A stretch of DNA of 64,000 bases, from positions 25,188,635 to 25,252,634 of the forward strand of contig OX421967.1 of the NCBI GenBank assembly GCA_949128115.1. Reading direction: 5' to 3'. The notes beneath the pieces were generated by a model. The model had not been told where the DNA came from. It worked only from the letters and a program-made list of their open reading frames with translations, and made no database searches. How positions within the stretch are numbered: the stretch's first letter is position 1; every line of letters begins with the position of its first letter. The position numbers and the translations under genes are program-made. This stretch comes from Anaspis maculata. Lineage: Eukaryota; Arthropoda; Insecta; Coleoptera; Scraptiidae. Below are positions 10,482 to 20,193 of this stretch, in pieces.

Positions 10482-13400
10482 ATTCAAAATAACACTTAAT
10501 GTTTAGCAAATTCAGAATGTTATAAAACAAATGTTTATTCAAAGGTTTGGTCAAAATGTCTGCTAATTGTTCTTTGGTTTCAACGTATGAAAGTTTGATT
10601 TCACCCCGAGACACCACATCACGAATAAAATGATACCGCACGTCTATGTGTTTGCTCCTTCTATGCAGCTCGGGATTTTTCGCTAACTTCATCGCTGATT
10701 GGTTGTCGACCATAATCATTATGGCTTCCTGTTGAAAATCCAACTCCTCCATGAAAGACTTGAGCCACAAAGCTTCTTTTGCACCCAAAGTCAACGAAAT
10801 ATACTCGGCCTCGGTAGACGACAAGGCGATGATACTTTGCCGCTGACTTGTCCAAGTTATTGGTCCATTTGCCATCATGAAGATGTAACCACTTGTGGAC
10901 TTCCGTGTTTCCAGGCATCCAGCGTAGTCAGCATCCGTATATCCTGTTATCTTCACACCATTTGCGTTTCCATAAACTATCTTGAAGTCGATAGTTCCCT
11001 TTAGGTATCGCAGGATCTTCTTGACGGCTTCCCAGTGTTTAGAATTCCAGTCATTCAGGAACCGGCTTACTTGACTCACACTGTAGGTAATATCGGGACG
11101 AGAAACAGTCGATAAAAATATCAATGAACCGACGGCTTCCCGATAAGGTTGTTTTCTTGAGTATTCGGTTTCATCAGTGGTCGGCGACCGTAAATTGATA
11201 CCTGGCTCAGCTGGGATGCTCGATGTTTTGGCGTCGCTCATGTTGAACTTTTGGATAATTTTGTTGATGTATCCTCTCTGGCTGACTGCGATCGTTTTCT
11301 TTTCGCGATCACGCACAATGTCTAGGCCAACAAATTGTGTTGCATCACCAACCGTTATTTCAAAGTCACTTTTCAAGTTCATGATCAAAACGTCAATTGC
11401 TCTTCGCGAGGATGATAATACCAAACCGTCATCAACATAAAGAGCCAAAAAAATAGTCTCATTCTCAAACTTTCCAATAAAAACGCATTGATCACTTTTG
11501 AATTGTTTAAAGTTATAAGTCTTTAGAAAACTTACGAATTTGTCGTTCCAGCAACGAGAGGCCTGTTTTAATCCGTAAAGGCTTTTTCTTAAGTTGCAGA
11601 CATAATCGGGTTTTTCTTTATCTTCAAATCCAGGGGGTTGTCTCATGTAGATTGTCTCTTTCAATTCACCATAAAGAAACGCGGTTTGCACATCGAAATT
11701 TTTTATCATCAAGTCCTTTTCCGCGGCAAGGGCTAACAAAACACGAACTGAGTCATACCGTACCACGGGCGAAAAAGTTTCTTGGTAGTCTATACCGTGT
11801 TGTTGCGTAAATCCTTTCGCGACGAGCCGAGCTTTGTAACGGGTAACGTCACCTTCAGAGTCCGTTTTTACGCGATACACCCACTTGCAGTCAACAGTTT
11901 TTGCACCCGCGGGAAGAGGGATTAAATTCCAAGTTTCATTCTTGATGAGGGCTTCCATTTCTTGTTGCATTGCCAGCTGCCATTTTTCTTTTTCTTCACC
12001 ATTGATAGCCATATTGTATGATTCTGGAGTTAGAATTGTACAATATATCGCTGCTCCGTAGTAATCCGGTCTTTGGATGTTGTTTCTGTCCCGCAGCTGA
12101 CGTCTGTTTTCGAATTGAACAGGAGGTGGCACTTCTTCCTCTTCTGAAGCTGATTCGAAAATTTCTTCGTTTTCTTCATCATGATTTTGTTCTCCAGCGT
12201 GATTTTCGAGAATGGTTTCTTCGAAAAGTATCGGAAAAACTGCGATGTTTTCGTTTTCTTTGTCATCGATGATGAACGCTTGATTTTCGTTGAAATTTAC
12301 ATTGCATGAAATTTCAATTCTTCGCTTTACTGGATCCCATAGTCTGTAATTATTAGAATTCTCATGGTAGCCAACAAACATGAGCTTCCTGCTCTTTGGG
12401 TCAAATTTCTTTCGAAATTGTGGTGGGATGCACATATATGCGGTGCAACCAAAAATTTTTGTGTGCTTTATTTCGGGCTTTCTCCCATGCCACATTTCGA
12501 ATGAACTTTTCTCTTGCTGGTGAATTGAGGCCATTCTATTCAGAATGTAAACAGCCGTGTTCACTGATTCACTCCAAAGTTCTTTCGGTGCATTTTTATT
12601 CAACAACATGCATCGAGCCGATTCGACGACGGTTCTCATCTCTCTTTCGGCAGCTCCGTTTTGTTGAGGGGTGTAAACGGCTGAACACTCATGTATTATT
12701 CCTTTTTGCGTCAAATATTGTTTGAAATCATTATTGATGTATTCAGTTCCATTATCGCTCCTCAGGATTTTGATCTGGTTGCCAGTTTGCCTCTGAACCA
12801 GTGCTTCGTACTCCTTGAATTTTGCGAAAGCTTCAGACTTGTGTTTCAGGAAGTAGACACTTCTATAGCTGCTCGCATCATCTTTGAACAAGATGAAGTA
12901 TCGTGATCCACTCGGTGATTCAACATTCATGGGTCCGCATAAATCAGAATGAATCATTTCACCAACCTTATTTGTTCTTCTTAAAGCCGTTGGATGCGAT
13001 TTTCGACTTTGTTTTCCAAACTGACATGCTTCGCAGAATTCTTCCTCATTGCAGTCTATTTTCAAATCACACAGTATATTATTTTTGGCAGCTTTCTTTA
13101 TGGATTTGAAATTCACGTGACCGAGGCGCTCGTGCCATAATTTCAAAGATTGCTGATTGGCGACGTTGCACTCTAATTGTTGTTTGACGCGGAAGTTCAT
13201 AATCCACAAATTGTTTTCCCGAAAACCGATACACGACACCTGCCCGTCTTTATCGCGAAATTCACAATTGTGTTTCAACGCGCGAAATGTGAACTGTTTA
13301 TCGGTCATTTTTCCCACAGAAAACAAACTCCTGTTTAGTTGAGGGATGTATAGGACGTCTCGGATTTCACGGTCATGCCATTGACCTTGCACTTTAGCTT

Positions 13401-14424
13401 GAATTGTGATGCTACCAACTCCAACTGCCGAGATGATTTTGTCGTTCGCAATTTTTACAGAAATCGGTTCCTTTAAATCTTTCAATTCGTTGAACCATTC
13501 ACGATGGTGAGTCATGTGGGCGCTGGCTCCAGAATCGCAAATCCACTTGTCTCTATCACTATCGGAGGTAGCTGAATACAGCAGTGAAATGTCGCTGACA
13601 TATGCGGAATTAGAACCGGATTTTTCACTGTTGGGTGTGCCTTTTTGCACATCTGCAAGGCGTTTTCGACATTCACGAGACCAGTGGCCTTTTCGTTTAC
13701 AGTAATTACAGCTGGTCTTCTTTTTGAGATCGGCGATTTTGCTGTTGCTATTTTTCTTTTCTTCAGGGCGTGATTGACTGTCGAGTTTCGCTTGAAGTGC
13801 TTGTACTTGCAATGCAAGACGCGATGTTTCATCGTCCTGGGTTGACATTCGAGTCTCTTCTTTCAGAAGGCGTGATGTAAGATTATCCAAATTTTGCATA
13901 TTCGGCGCAACTGAATCCCATGCAGTTCGAAAATTGTTGTACTTCGGCGGTAAACTGTTGATAATCTTCGAGCAAATTGCGCTGTCGCTAAGGGTTTCTT
14001 TCACATCTTGAAGGTCCTTCACAATCGATTCTACTTTCGCCAAGTGGCCAGAGATGGCTTCTCCGCCGACCATGCGAAGTTCATAAAATCGTTGCCATAT
14101 CAATTCCTTTGAAAGTTCAGTTTTCTGTTCATGTATCGTAACCAACTTTTTCCACATTTCTGCAGCTGTCTTGCAGTTGACGAGGGATTGTAGCATCTTG
14201 GGAATAAGTGTGGTTAGGAAAATGATTTGCGCTTTCTTGTCCTTGTCATTCCACGCGGTCCAGTCAGCCGATGCTTTATCATCAGGTTCAGTAGTTGTTC
14301 CGTCAACAATTGACATCAACTTTTCGGCATTGAACACGATGGAAACGCTGAATTTCCATAGCTGGAAGTTTGAGCCGTCAAACTTGACGATCTGTGCGAG
14401 ATCGCTTCGCGACGCGGTAGCCAT
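10480..14424 (-). CDS. Copia Gag-Pol polyprotein, intact
   Basis: One 1314-residue frame encodes capsid, protease, integrase, reverse transcriptase and RNase H, the enzymes that copy and insert the element. I place the start at the ATG giving MATASRSDLAQ; the frame also runs 8 codons upstream to a GTG, which is unlikely in a eukaryote. Approximate residues are as follows. Gag domain 1-235. CCHC zinc knuckle at 239-252 (CNYCKRKGHWSREC). Protease DSGA at 297-300. GAG-pre-integrase with LWHERLGH and CEACQFGK at 429-475. Integrase acidic triad D494, D557 and E593. Reverse transcriptase from KWVYRVK at 847, with D911 and YVDD at 996-999. RNase H with DADYAG at 1164, E1205 and D1240. The domain order, with integrase before reverse transcriptase, is diagnostic of Copia rather than Gypsy. 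There is no internal stop or frameshift, and the length is typical of a single-ORF copia. Confidence 0.97.
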   Translation of the reverse strand: MATASRSDLAQIVKFDGSNFQLWKFSVSIVFNAEKLMSIVDGTTTEPDDKASADWTAWNDKDKKAQIIFLTTLIPKMLQSLVNCKTAAEMWKKLVTIHEQKTELSKELIWQRFYELRMVGGEAISGHLAKVESIVKDLQDVKETLSDSAICSKIINSLPPKYNNFRTAWDSVAPNMQNLDNLTSRLLKEETRMSTQDDETSRLALQVQALQAKLDSQSRPEEKKNSNSKIADLKKKTSCNYCKRKGHWSRECRKRLADVQKGTPNSEKSGSNSAYVSDISLLYSATSDSDRDKWICDSGASAHMTHHREWFNELKDLKEPISVKIANDKIISAVGVGSITIQAKVQGQWHDREIRDVLYIPQLNRSLFSVGKMTDKQFTFRALKHNCEFRDKDGQVSCIGFRENNLWIMNFRVKQQLECNVANQQSLKLWHERLGHVNFKSIKKAAKNNILCDLKIDCNEEEFCEACQFGKQSRKSHPTALRRTNKVGEMIHSDLCGPMNVESPSGSRYFILFKDDASSYRSVYFLKHKSEAFAKFKEYEALVQRQTGNQIKILRSDNGTEYINNDFKQYLTQKGIIHECSAVYTPQQNGAAEREMRTVVESARCMLLNKNAPKELWSESVNTAVYILNRMASIHQQEKSSFEMWHGRKPEIKHTKIFGCTAYMCIPPQFRKKFDPKSRKLMFVGYHENSNNYRLWDPVKRRIEISCNVNFNENQAFIIDDKENENIAVFPILFEETILENHAGEQNHDEENEEIFESASEEEEVPPPVQFENRRQLRDRNNIQRPDYYGAAIYCTILTPESYNMAINGEEKEKWQLAMQQEMEALIKNETWNLIPLPAGAKTVDCKWVYRVKTDSEGDVTRYKARLVAKGFTQQHGIDYQETFSPVVRYDSVRVLLALAAEKDLMIKNFDVQTAFLYGELKETIYMRQPPGFEDKEKPDYVCNLRKSLYGLKQASRCWNDKFVSFLKTYNFKQFKSDQCVFIGKFENETIFLALYVDDGLVLSSSRRAIDVLIMNLKSDFEITVGDATQFVGLDIVRDREKKTIAVSQRGYINKIIQKFNMSDAKTSSIPAEPGINLRSPTTDETEYSRKQPYREAVGSLIFLSTVSRPDITYSVSQVSRFLNDWNSKHWEAVKKILRYLKGTIDFKIVYGNANGVKITGYTDADYAGCLETRKSTSGYIFMMANGPITWTSQRQSIIALSSTEAEYISLTLGAKEALWLKSFMEELDFQQEAIMIMVDNQSAMKLAKNPELHRRSKHIDVRYHFIRDVVSRGEIKLSYVETKEQLADILTKPLNKHLFYNILNLLNIKCYFE

Positions 14425-14501
14425 TTTCTTCAACTTTCGGTTACACACGCACGGGCACTTTTATCAGGCTGGTTACTGACTATTTTCATTGATCGTAGAG
14501 A

Positions 14502-14516
14502 TCTAGGCCCATTACC
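14502..14516 (-). promoter_or_regulatory. Primer-binding site, initiator-Met tRNA internal type
   Basis: On the sense strand the bases after the 5' LTR read GGTAATGGGCCTAGA. As I recall it, Drosophila copia has GGTTATGGGCCCAG at this point, pairing with the anticodon arm of a cleaved initiator methionine tRNA. Two mismatches separate them, so the primer assignment is an inference. Confidence 0.65.
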
Positions 14517-14734
14517 TGTTAAATCTGGCTTGACTGGATAAGTAAATGTTTATTAAAAGAATTGTTTACAAAAGACAAGAGGCATAACGGTACATGTTCA
14601 TCGCTCGACGGCTGCTCGGCGACTACTCCAACATGGAGCCGCTGTTACTGCGCACGCAAAAATAACGGAAGCAAGTTTTGATAATACTAAAGCGGAAAGT
14701 AACACTGTGTTATTGTAGAATACAAAATCCAACA
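14517..14734 (-). repeat. Copia 5' LTR (promoter-bearing)
   Basis: This copy is identical to the 3' LTR. As the upstream LTR on the transcribed strand it should carry the promoter, although I see no convincing TATA box. The polyadenylation signal (14549-14554, minus strand) lies near its end, and a 92-nt leader separates it from the ATG. Confidence 0.95.
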
Positions 14735-14739
14735 GTATT
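14735..14739. repeat. Target-site duplication GTATT of the Copia element, right copy
   Basis: This exactly matches the left copy at 10250-10254 and confirms the element's ends. Confidence 0.95.
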
Positions 14740-17509
14740 CATAAGAATAAGGCTGATTTTTTAAACACGCTTTTTTCGGGAACGTTTTGCGGGAATGTGA
14801 CCAGGTTTGTGTTGTTGTGAAGCAGTGTAGGTCTGGTTTAACCAGTGGAGGCGCCTGGACGTGTGAAAGAATTTCCGATTGCCAAGAACGACTTTATTTC
14901 ACTTTCCCGGCCCACACCCACACCAACATGGAAGGGAAAGTATTGTAATCGTACAGAAAAAAGTTTTGAGAATTCGACAAATAGGTATATCCATTTTGAG
15001 GTCCCCAAGACGAATAACTCCATTTCCAAAATGAAGTCTGTCTATGTCTGTCTGTCATCTTTCACGATAACTGCCGAACCGTTAATCCGATCAACTTGAA
15101 ATTTGGCATGCAGACATGGTTTTGCTGTGGAATGCGCCCATCAGTTTTCAACTGTCATCTGTCGAACAGAAGTGTCACTATCAACAAATAAGAGGAGCTA
15201 TATCTCACGAAACCTGTCTTGCAATACGTCATTTCAAAACCCCTGAGGAACTGTATTGAGAGCAGTGAAAGTAACTCAGCTGTCATCTGCCAAATAATAT
15301 AATCTATCCAATAGATTGGAACCAATTTTGGCAAGACGCAACACAACAAAATAGTCAAATCAAGTCTGAGGTTTCAGTTTCCCACCATTCTTCAGTGGGT
15401 GCCACACACCAAGCAACCACCAGCGTTATGAATTTTTAAAATTTCTTCTAGCCGTTGCCACCCGAGAGGGCCTGTCGCCTGTGTTTTGACCGATCGCTTT
15501 TGATGAAGGCCTCCACTTAAAAATTCATTCCTGCTCAAGGATCCATTTTTTTTTCAATTCCAACTAGTATAGAAAGAAGATTGGATTGGGCGTCGTGTAT
15601 ATAAGACCCATTTCCAAAATCGTCACGGCTTCGGTTTTCTGACGGTAATTTTTTCAAAATGAAATTTGCACATTTCGTGAATTTGAAAAAAATGCAGTGC
15701 AAACTTCAACATGCGGTGAGCCCCACGAAATATTCATTTCAGATGCAGGCATGCTGGGGAATGGAAGTTGGAGAAAAGATCGAATTAATATTTGGAAGAG
15801 AAGTTCTTGAAATCGGACCCACGTTTTTCGAGTTTTCCTCTCTGGAAATAGTGCATATTTTCCACCTTTTTTTTTCTGAACAAGTGGTAACTGGCTTTTG
15901 GTCATTTTCCAACAATTTTTTTCCCAGTTTCCTGAGAATTTCTCTGTTGAAGATTTAAAACCAAGGGTGATATAGGGTGATAGATCACTAGGGTGATATA
16001 TCTGTGATTTGGTTCACTAAGGGCCGAAGTCCATTTACAAGTATTCAGTTTTTGCCACTGCGCGATTCCAGATATAGCGACGGTTGCCAAATGAAGTTTC
16101 AAGGTCACTGCGTTGTGGCGTCAGTACGGCCAGTTCAAAGTAGCCATGTTTTTGGCGCGAAAAACTTTTTTCAAACTTTGATTTCCATTTAAAAAAACGG
16201 ATTTTTCTTTCAACATTTTTTTTTGTCGAACATTATTGTTAACAACGTTTTAGATGATATTATGCAATAATCGTCTTAAAATCAGATGCATGCAAGAACC
16301 CTATAACCATGATCGAAGAACCTAAGAAACGTAATCTAACATGGCCAAAAAAACTTCTTATAGAACTGAAGAACAGCTCTCTATTCTTAGAAACCTGTGT
16401 AGCTTCACAATTTCAACGAATTTCGTCTAAAATTTTCGAAAGATGGAAACCGCACAGACCGCATTTTGAATAAAGATCCTAAAAATGAGAGCCGGTCAAC
16501 AAATCGGTGGTTCTTTGCTTCAAACTTGAAAAAAAAATCCATCAGCCAGACAATTGAAAATCGTGAGAAATATACATCCGAGCTCTTTACTAACAAAACA
16601 AATTGCCGGTTTCCATAGTCACTGCAGCATTAAAAAAATGTACAAAGCACCACAAAACAAGCCGAAGTCGACTTTTTGCTACCAGGAAAACCGACTGAGG
16701 ACATTATTTAAAAATTTCATTACGCAACTCCACAAAACGGAGGCTATACCAAGCAACAACCACTATCGGGAGTATTATAAAACCCGACGGATGACAAGTC
16801 ACAAAATCTCCAGAGGTTGGCATTATTATTTTGTTGTTATAATGGCGCACAACAATGGTGGATTTTTTCGAGCAGAGCGAAAGTTTTGGACTGTTAAACT
16901 AATTTAAATGTTTCCGCTCGACGGACTCGCCGCACACCGACGACCGAATTGTGAAATTCCCGCGTCTCTCTCTCTGTTGAAAATTTTTGTAATATCCGTT
17001 TAATTCTAAGTCAACTGAGAAGTTAACGCGATTGTCGTCGCACGTTCAATATTCATGATGATGTCTGCTGTTGTTGTTGATGGAAGGATATTATCCGAAG
17101 GATTGTTGAAGGAGAAAATTTCATAGTAAAGTGAATGGCCTTTGATGGATGGCTCTAGATCTAGTCATCACTGGAGCATCAGTGAGGGGGGAAAACTAGT
17201 GACTGGAAAATGTGCGGTTGAATAAATCTATGGCGATTTCCAATTGATCGGCATAAAAGTTCCGTTTTATCGCGGATATTCTCCATAACAATAATCCATA
17301 ATTGTGCTGAGTTGCATGGGAATTTAGTCGCTGGGTCAATTAGGCACGGTCAGTCCTTTTTTCTCTTTGCCTGTCTTCAAACAATCCCGATCTGAGATGA
17401 CCAAGCTTTCGAACGATGGAATAATTATGTCCTAGTCGACCGACGTCGTCCACCGTACTTACAGTTTTCCTTCCAAATTTCAACTCGCACATAATCATGC
17501 ATGCATGCA
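14740..17509. other. Unassigned DNA with old repeat debris
   Basis: A GTCTGTCTGTC-type run followed by a conserved-looking segment at 15030-15120 resembles the satellite edges at 9280 and 54850. The short motif AGGGTGATA repeats near 15970-16000. No coding region was recognised. Confidence 0.4.
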
Positions 17510-17944
17510 TACAGTGAGGGACAAAAGTGGCATGGAACAAATTCACTAGAAAATTTGCATTTCTTTTCTCAAGAAATTTCTCGAGTAGGTCGATTTTGTT
17601 TTCCGATTCCGAACCACATTTTGATGTAAAAATTTTCATATCTGCCGCCATTTTTGTAAAAGCTGTGACGTCATCAGCCGTTTTTCAATAGGTTTATTGC
17701 TTTCAAATTGAACCTCCCTCCTTTCTTCCAGATTCAAATATATCATGGAATTCTGATTTCGGTAATATGCACATATAATACACCTTTTAAACTGATAGTT
17801 TCTGAGATAATAATTATCAAAGATGGCAAATTTCTAGTTTTTTATTGATGATGTTTTGTCAAAATAAAAAGGTTTTTATCGCAGAAATGTTTCTTTTCAC
17901 ACTTTTCCAGTCGCCCTTTAGACCCTTTAGTCTTCCCTTCAGGT

Positions 17945-18263
17945 GACTATGCGCGACCTGTTCTTACTCTTTAGAACACCTGTTTGCCTGAAAGGTGTAT
18001 TGGCAGACGAGGACCGATATCGTGGCCCGCGAGATCTGCGGATCTCACCCCCCTCGATTATTTCTTACGGGAATACTGAAATCAAAAGTTTACATCGACA
18101 GACCCAAAATTTGGAAGATTTGGAAGAAGACTTGAAAGACCAAATTCGTGAGGAATGTCCCTTGATCAGTATAGAAGTTATCCAAAGTGTTATCCGAGAA
18201 TTTTCGGACAGGCTTCATGCGTATACTGCCAAGAGACTAACGGGTGGCAGTTTGAGCATTTGA
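17945..18263 (+). pseudogene. Tc1/mariner-type transposase, C-terminal fragment
   Basis: This is a relic of a DDE transposase of the IS630/Tc1/mariner group, which cuts and pastes DNA at TA sites. One frame near 18000-18063 reads GRRGPISWPARSADLTPLDY, the strongly conserved block just before the last catalytic acidic residue. A frameshift and stop near 18072 follow. A second frame continues with QNLEDLEEDLKDQIREE and then EVIQSVIREFSDRL to the stop at 18263. The N-terminal DNA-binding region and the first two catalytic residues are absent. It lies correctly oriented between the element's two terminal repeats, so it probably belongs to this transposon rather than to a later insertion. Confidence 0.75.
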
Positions 18264-18408
18264 TCCAATAAAAGGAGTCCTAAATCAATTTTTATGAAAA
18301 TAAAGAATCAATTTTTCAGAAATAAAAATTTTTAAATCAAGAATTTGACATTTAATAGCTGTATTACACTACACAATTTCTTGTACAACTTCTTGTACAA
18401 TCTGTCAG

Positions 18409-19217
18409 TTAACAGGTTGACTGCCATGAGTACCACATGAGGTACACGCTTGCATTGACTTTACCGCCATGACGGTTTCAATGGTGAATTTGCGGTGTGG
18501 CCATCATCATTTTTTTGCAATTTAATCAGATTTTGTAACGGATATGCCTTATGAAATGGTAGTATTGAGGATAATGAGAAGAATTTTATGCTATTTTGCC
18601 TTGAGTACCCAAACTGGTACTCATGGCCTCAGGAGGTGAATTTGGGTCCGCATGACGACAATAATCAGCTGTTGTGAAAAACAGAAAGGAATGAGGTTGC
18701 GATTTAGACCTAAAGTTGACACCTTCATCTGATTTCACCTGAAAAATGGATTCTGACGAAGAAATGAGGTTAGATTCGAGTTGTATGAAGAAGTGCGGAC
18801 ACCGTCAATTAGTGATGATAGGAGCTCAGTGGATTCGCAATTTCAAGACAGCGACGCTGATTTATGCATATAAATGATTATTTTGTTTGTATTGCTTCTG
18901 TTCCTCAAGTTATGTTTTTCCAGAAATAGTTCTAATGAAGTTTAATTATTTCAAAGTCTACTGACCAAGCTACTGACCAATTCTGCTACAGGCTAAAATC
19001 TGAAATCGGGTCTTTGAGGCCACAGAATTTTATTCCCCATATAAATTCAATGGTCTGAGCGCCTGCTGAGGTACACACTTCGTTTGAATTCAGACTGTGC
19101 CGTGTACCAGTACAGGTACTCAATTTCTTTGTTGGCAACGCAAACTGAGTACCATATCTGGTACTCAAACGGCTTGTGGCAATGTATACAATATGGCCGT
19201 GGCAGTCAACCTGTTAA
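18409..19217 (+). mobile_element. piggyBac-like non-autonomous element in a TTAA site
   Basis: Inverted tips CAGGTTGACTGCCA (18413) and TGGCAGTCAACCTG (ending 19213) are bounded by TTAA on both sides, which is the diagnostic piggyBac target. The element is about 801 bp, too short for a full transposase. It retains a relic of the likely N-terminus. Four imperfect palindromes built on GAGTACC...GGTACTC lie inside it and may be transposase-binding sites. Confidence 0.8.
18746..18871 (+). pseudogene. piggyBac-like transposase N-terminal remnant
   Basis: The ATG opens an acidic peptide, MDSDEEMRLDSS. A frameshift near 18785 moves the sense to a frame reading SISDDRSSVDSQFQDSDAD. Acidic, serine-rich N-termini beginning in this manner are usual in piggyBac-like transposases. 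The catalytic DDD region is absent. The identification rests mainly on position inside a TTAA-flanked element, because the peptide itself is low-complexity. Confidence 0.45.
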
Positions 19218-19565
19218 ACAATCAACTTCATTGTTTTTTGACACTATTTTGGCAGATTGTACAAGAAATTGTGTAGTGTAATACAGCTATAACATACCCA
19301 AAACTATCAGCCCAATAAGTATAATGTGCATATTGCTGAAATCGGAATTTTATGATCTATTCGAATCTGCAAAAAAAAGAAAGGGGTTCAATTTGAAAAA
19401 ATGGCAGATGACGTCACAACTTTCACAAAAATGGCGGCAAATATGAAAATTTCAAATCAATATATGCCGAATTGGGAAACAAAATCGACGTGTTCAAAAA
19501 AATTTTTGAGAAAAAAAATGCGAATTTTTTATTGAATTTGTTCCATACTTTCACCCCTCACTGTA

Positions 19566-20193
19566 TGTTGCCTATACGTACAGCTCTCCATGACAGCCCT
19601 AGAGAGCTGGGCTTCTTATTATTAATGAGGAGATTGCAATTTGCAATGATTGCATACCCTAGCTTGTGAGTCAGGAGAAGTGAAGCCGTGAAACGGAAGT
19701 AAAACTCTTTGAGCAGAAGGTATAAGTTATTTCATCTAATAACACCCTCGGTTGCATCAAACTTTCTTAAAATTGTATCATTGTGATTCTACCAAACTAG
19801 AGCATGAGTAAAAAAATCGTTGTCTACCGCGGGACTTCTCATTGTAGCATCATTCCTGCAAAATCAAGTCTTTCAAGATGATTTAAATTATCTGTAAAAT
19901 CGCTTTGATAACGCAATATTATTTTTGCTTGTACCTACACTATTTTTGTTTTAATTATACGCAATTACATAAATTATTAATTTGGATGTAGTTACCTATA
20001 TAAGCAATTACTGACTGAATTGAAGTACTAAACAAAATAAGTGTCACTCTGCAAAATTTGACCTTACTTTAGAAACTAGATAACTTTGGAATGTTACAAG
20101 CGATTCAATCAATTTTTAGCCCGTTCGCTAGCCCAGTTCTTCAGCTATTATTCCGTATTTTTCAAATACATGAAATGTTCCACATAATATTTC
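19566..20193. other. Unassigned AT-rich DNA
   Basis: I see no feature that can be supported. Confidence 0.45.

Larger units (their letters stand above)
10255..14734 (-). mobile_element. Complete Ty1/copia LTR retrotransposon
   Basis: This 4480-bp element is transcribed leftwards. It has two 218-bp LTRs bounded by TG...CA, a 5-bp target duplication, a primer-binding site, a polypurine tract and a single uninterrupted gag-pol frame. By base-by-base reading the LTRs are identical, which implies a very recent insertion. All protein motifs needed for transposition are visible, so this copy may be autonomous. No second copy or solo LTR of this family appears elsewhere in the window. Confidence 0.97.
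18356..19289. mobile_element. Small TA-flanked MITE split by a piggyBac-like insertion
   Basis: The left tip GCTGTATTACACTACACAAT at 18358 is mirrored by ATTGTGTAGTGTAATACAGC ending at 19287, with TA on both sides (18356-18357 and 19288-19289). Without the nested element it is only about 125 bp and almost a pure hairpin. The related terminal repeat at 338-676 shows the uninterrupted target with a single TA, which supports the boundaries. It is non-autonomous and encodes nothing of its own. Confidence 0.85.
17510..19565 (+). mobile_element. Mariner-like transposon with ~370-bp inverted termini, internally deleted
   Basis: The left end begins CAGTGAGGG at 17512 and the right end finishes CCCCTCACTG at 19563, each flanked by TA (17510-17511 and 19564-19565). 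The inverted repeats (17512 to about 17890, and about 18270 to 19563 with an insertion) match well for about 275 bp and more weakly further in. Between them lies only the C-terminal part of a transposase, so the centre is deleted. The right repeat is split at 18356 by a nested MITE, which is itself split by a piggyBac-like element. Without these insertions the transposon would be about 1.1 kb. Confidence 0.85.

Noticed and set aside
14425..14448. Upstream extension of the Copia frame to a GTG codon
   Set aside because: Eukaryotic initiation at GTG is improbable, and an ATG followed by a typical Gag N-terminus lies 8 codons downstream.
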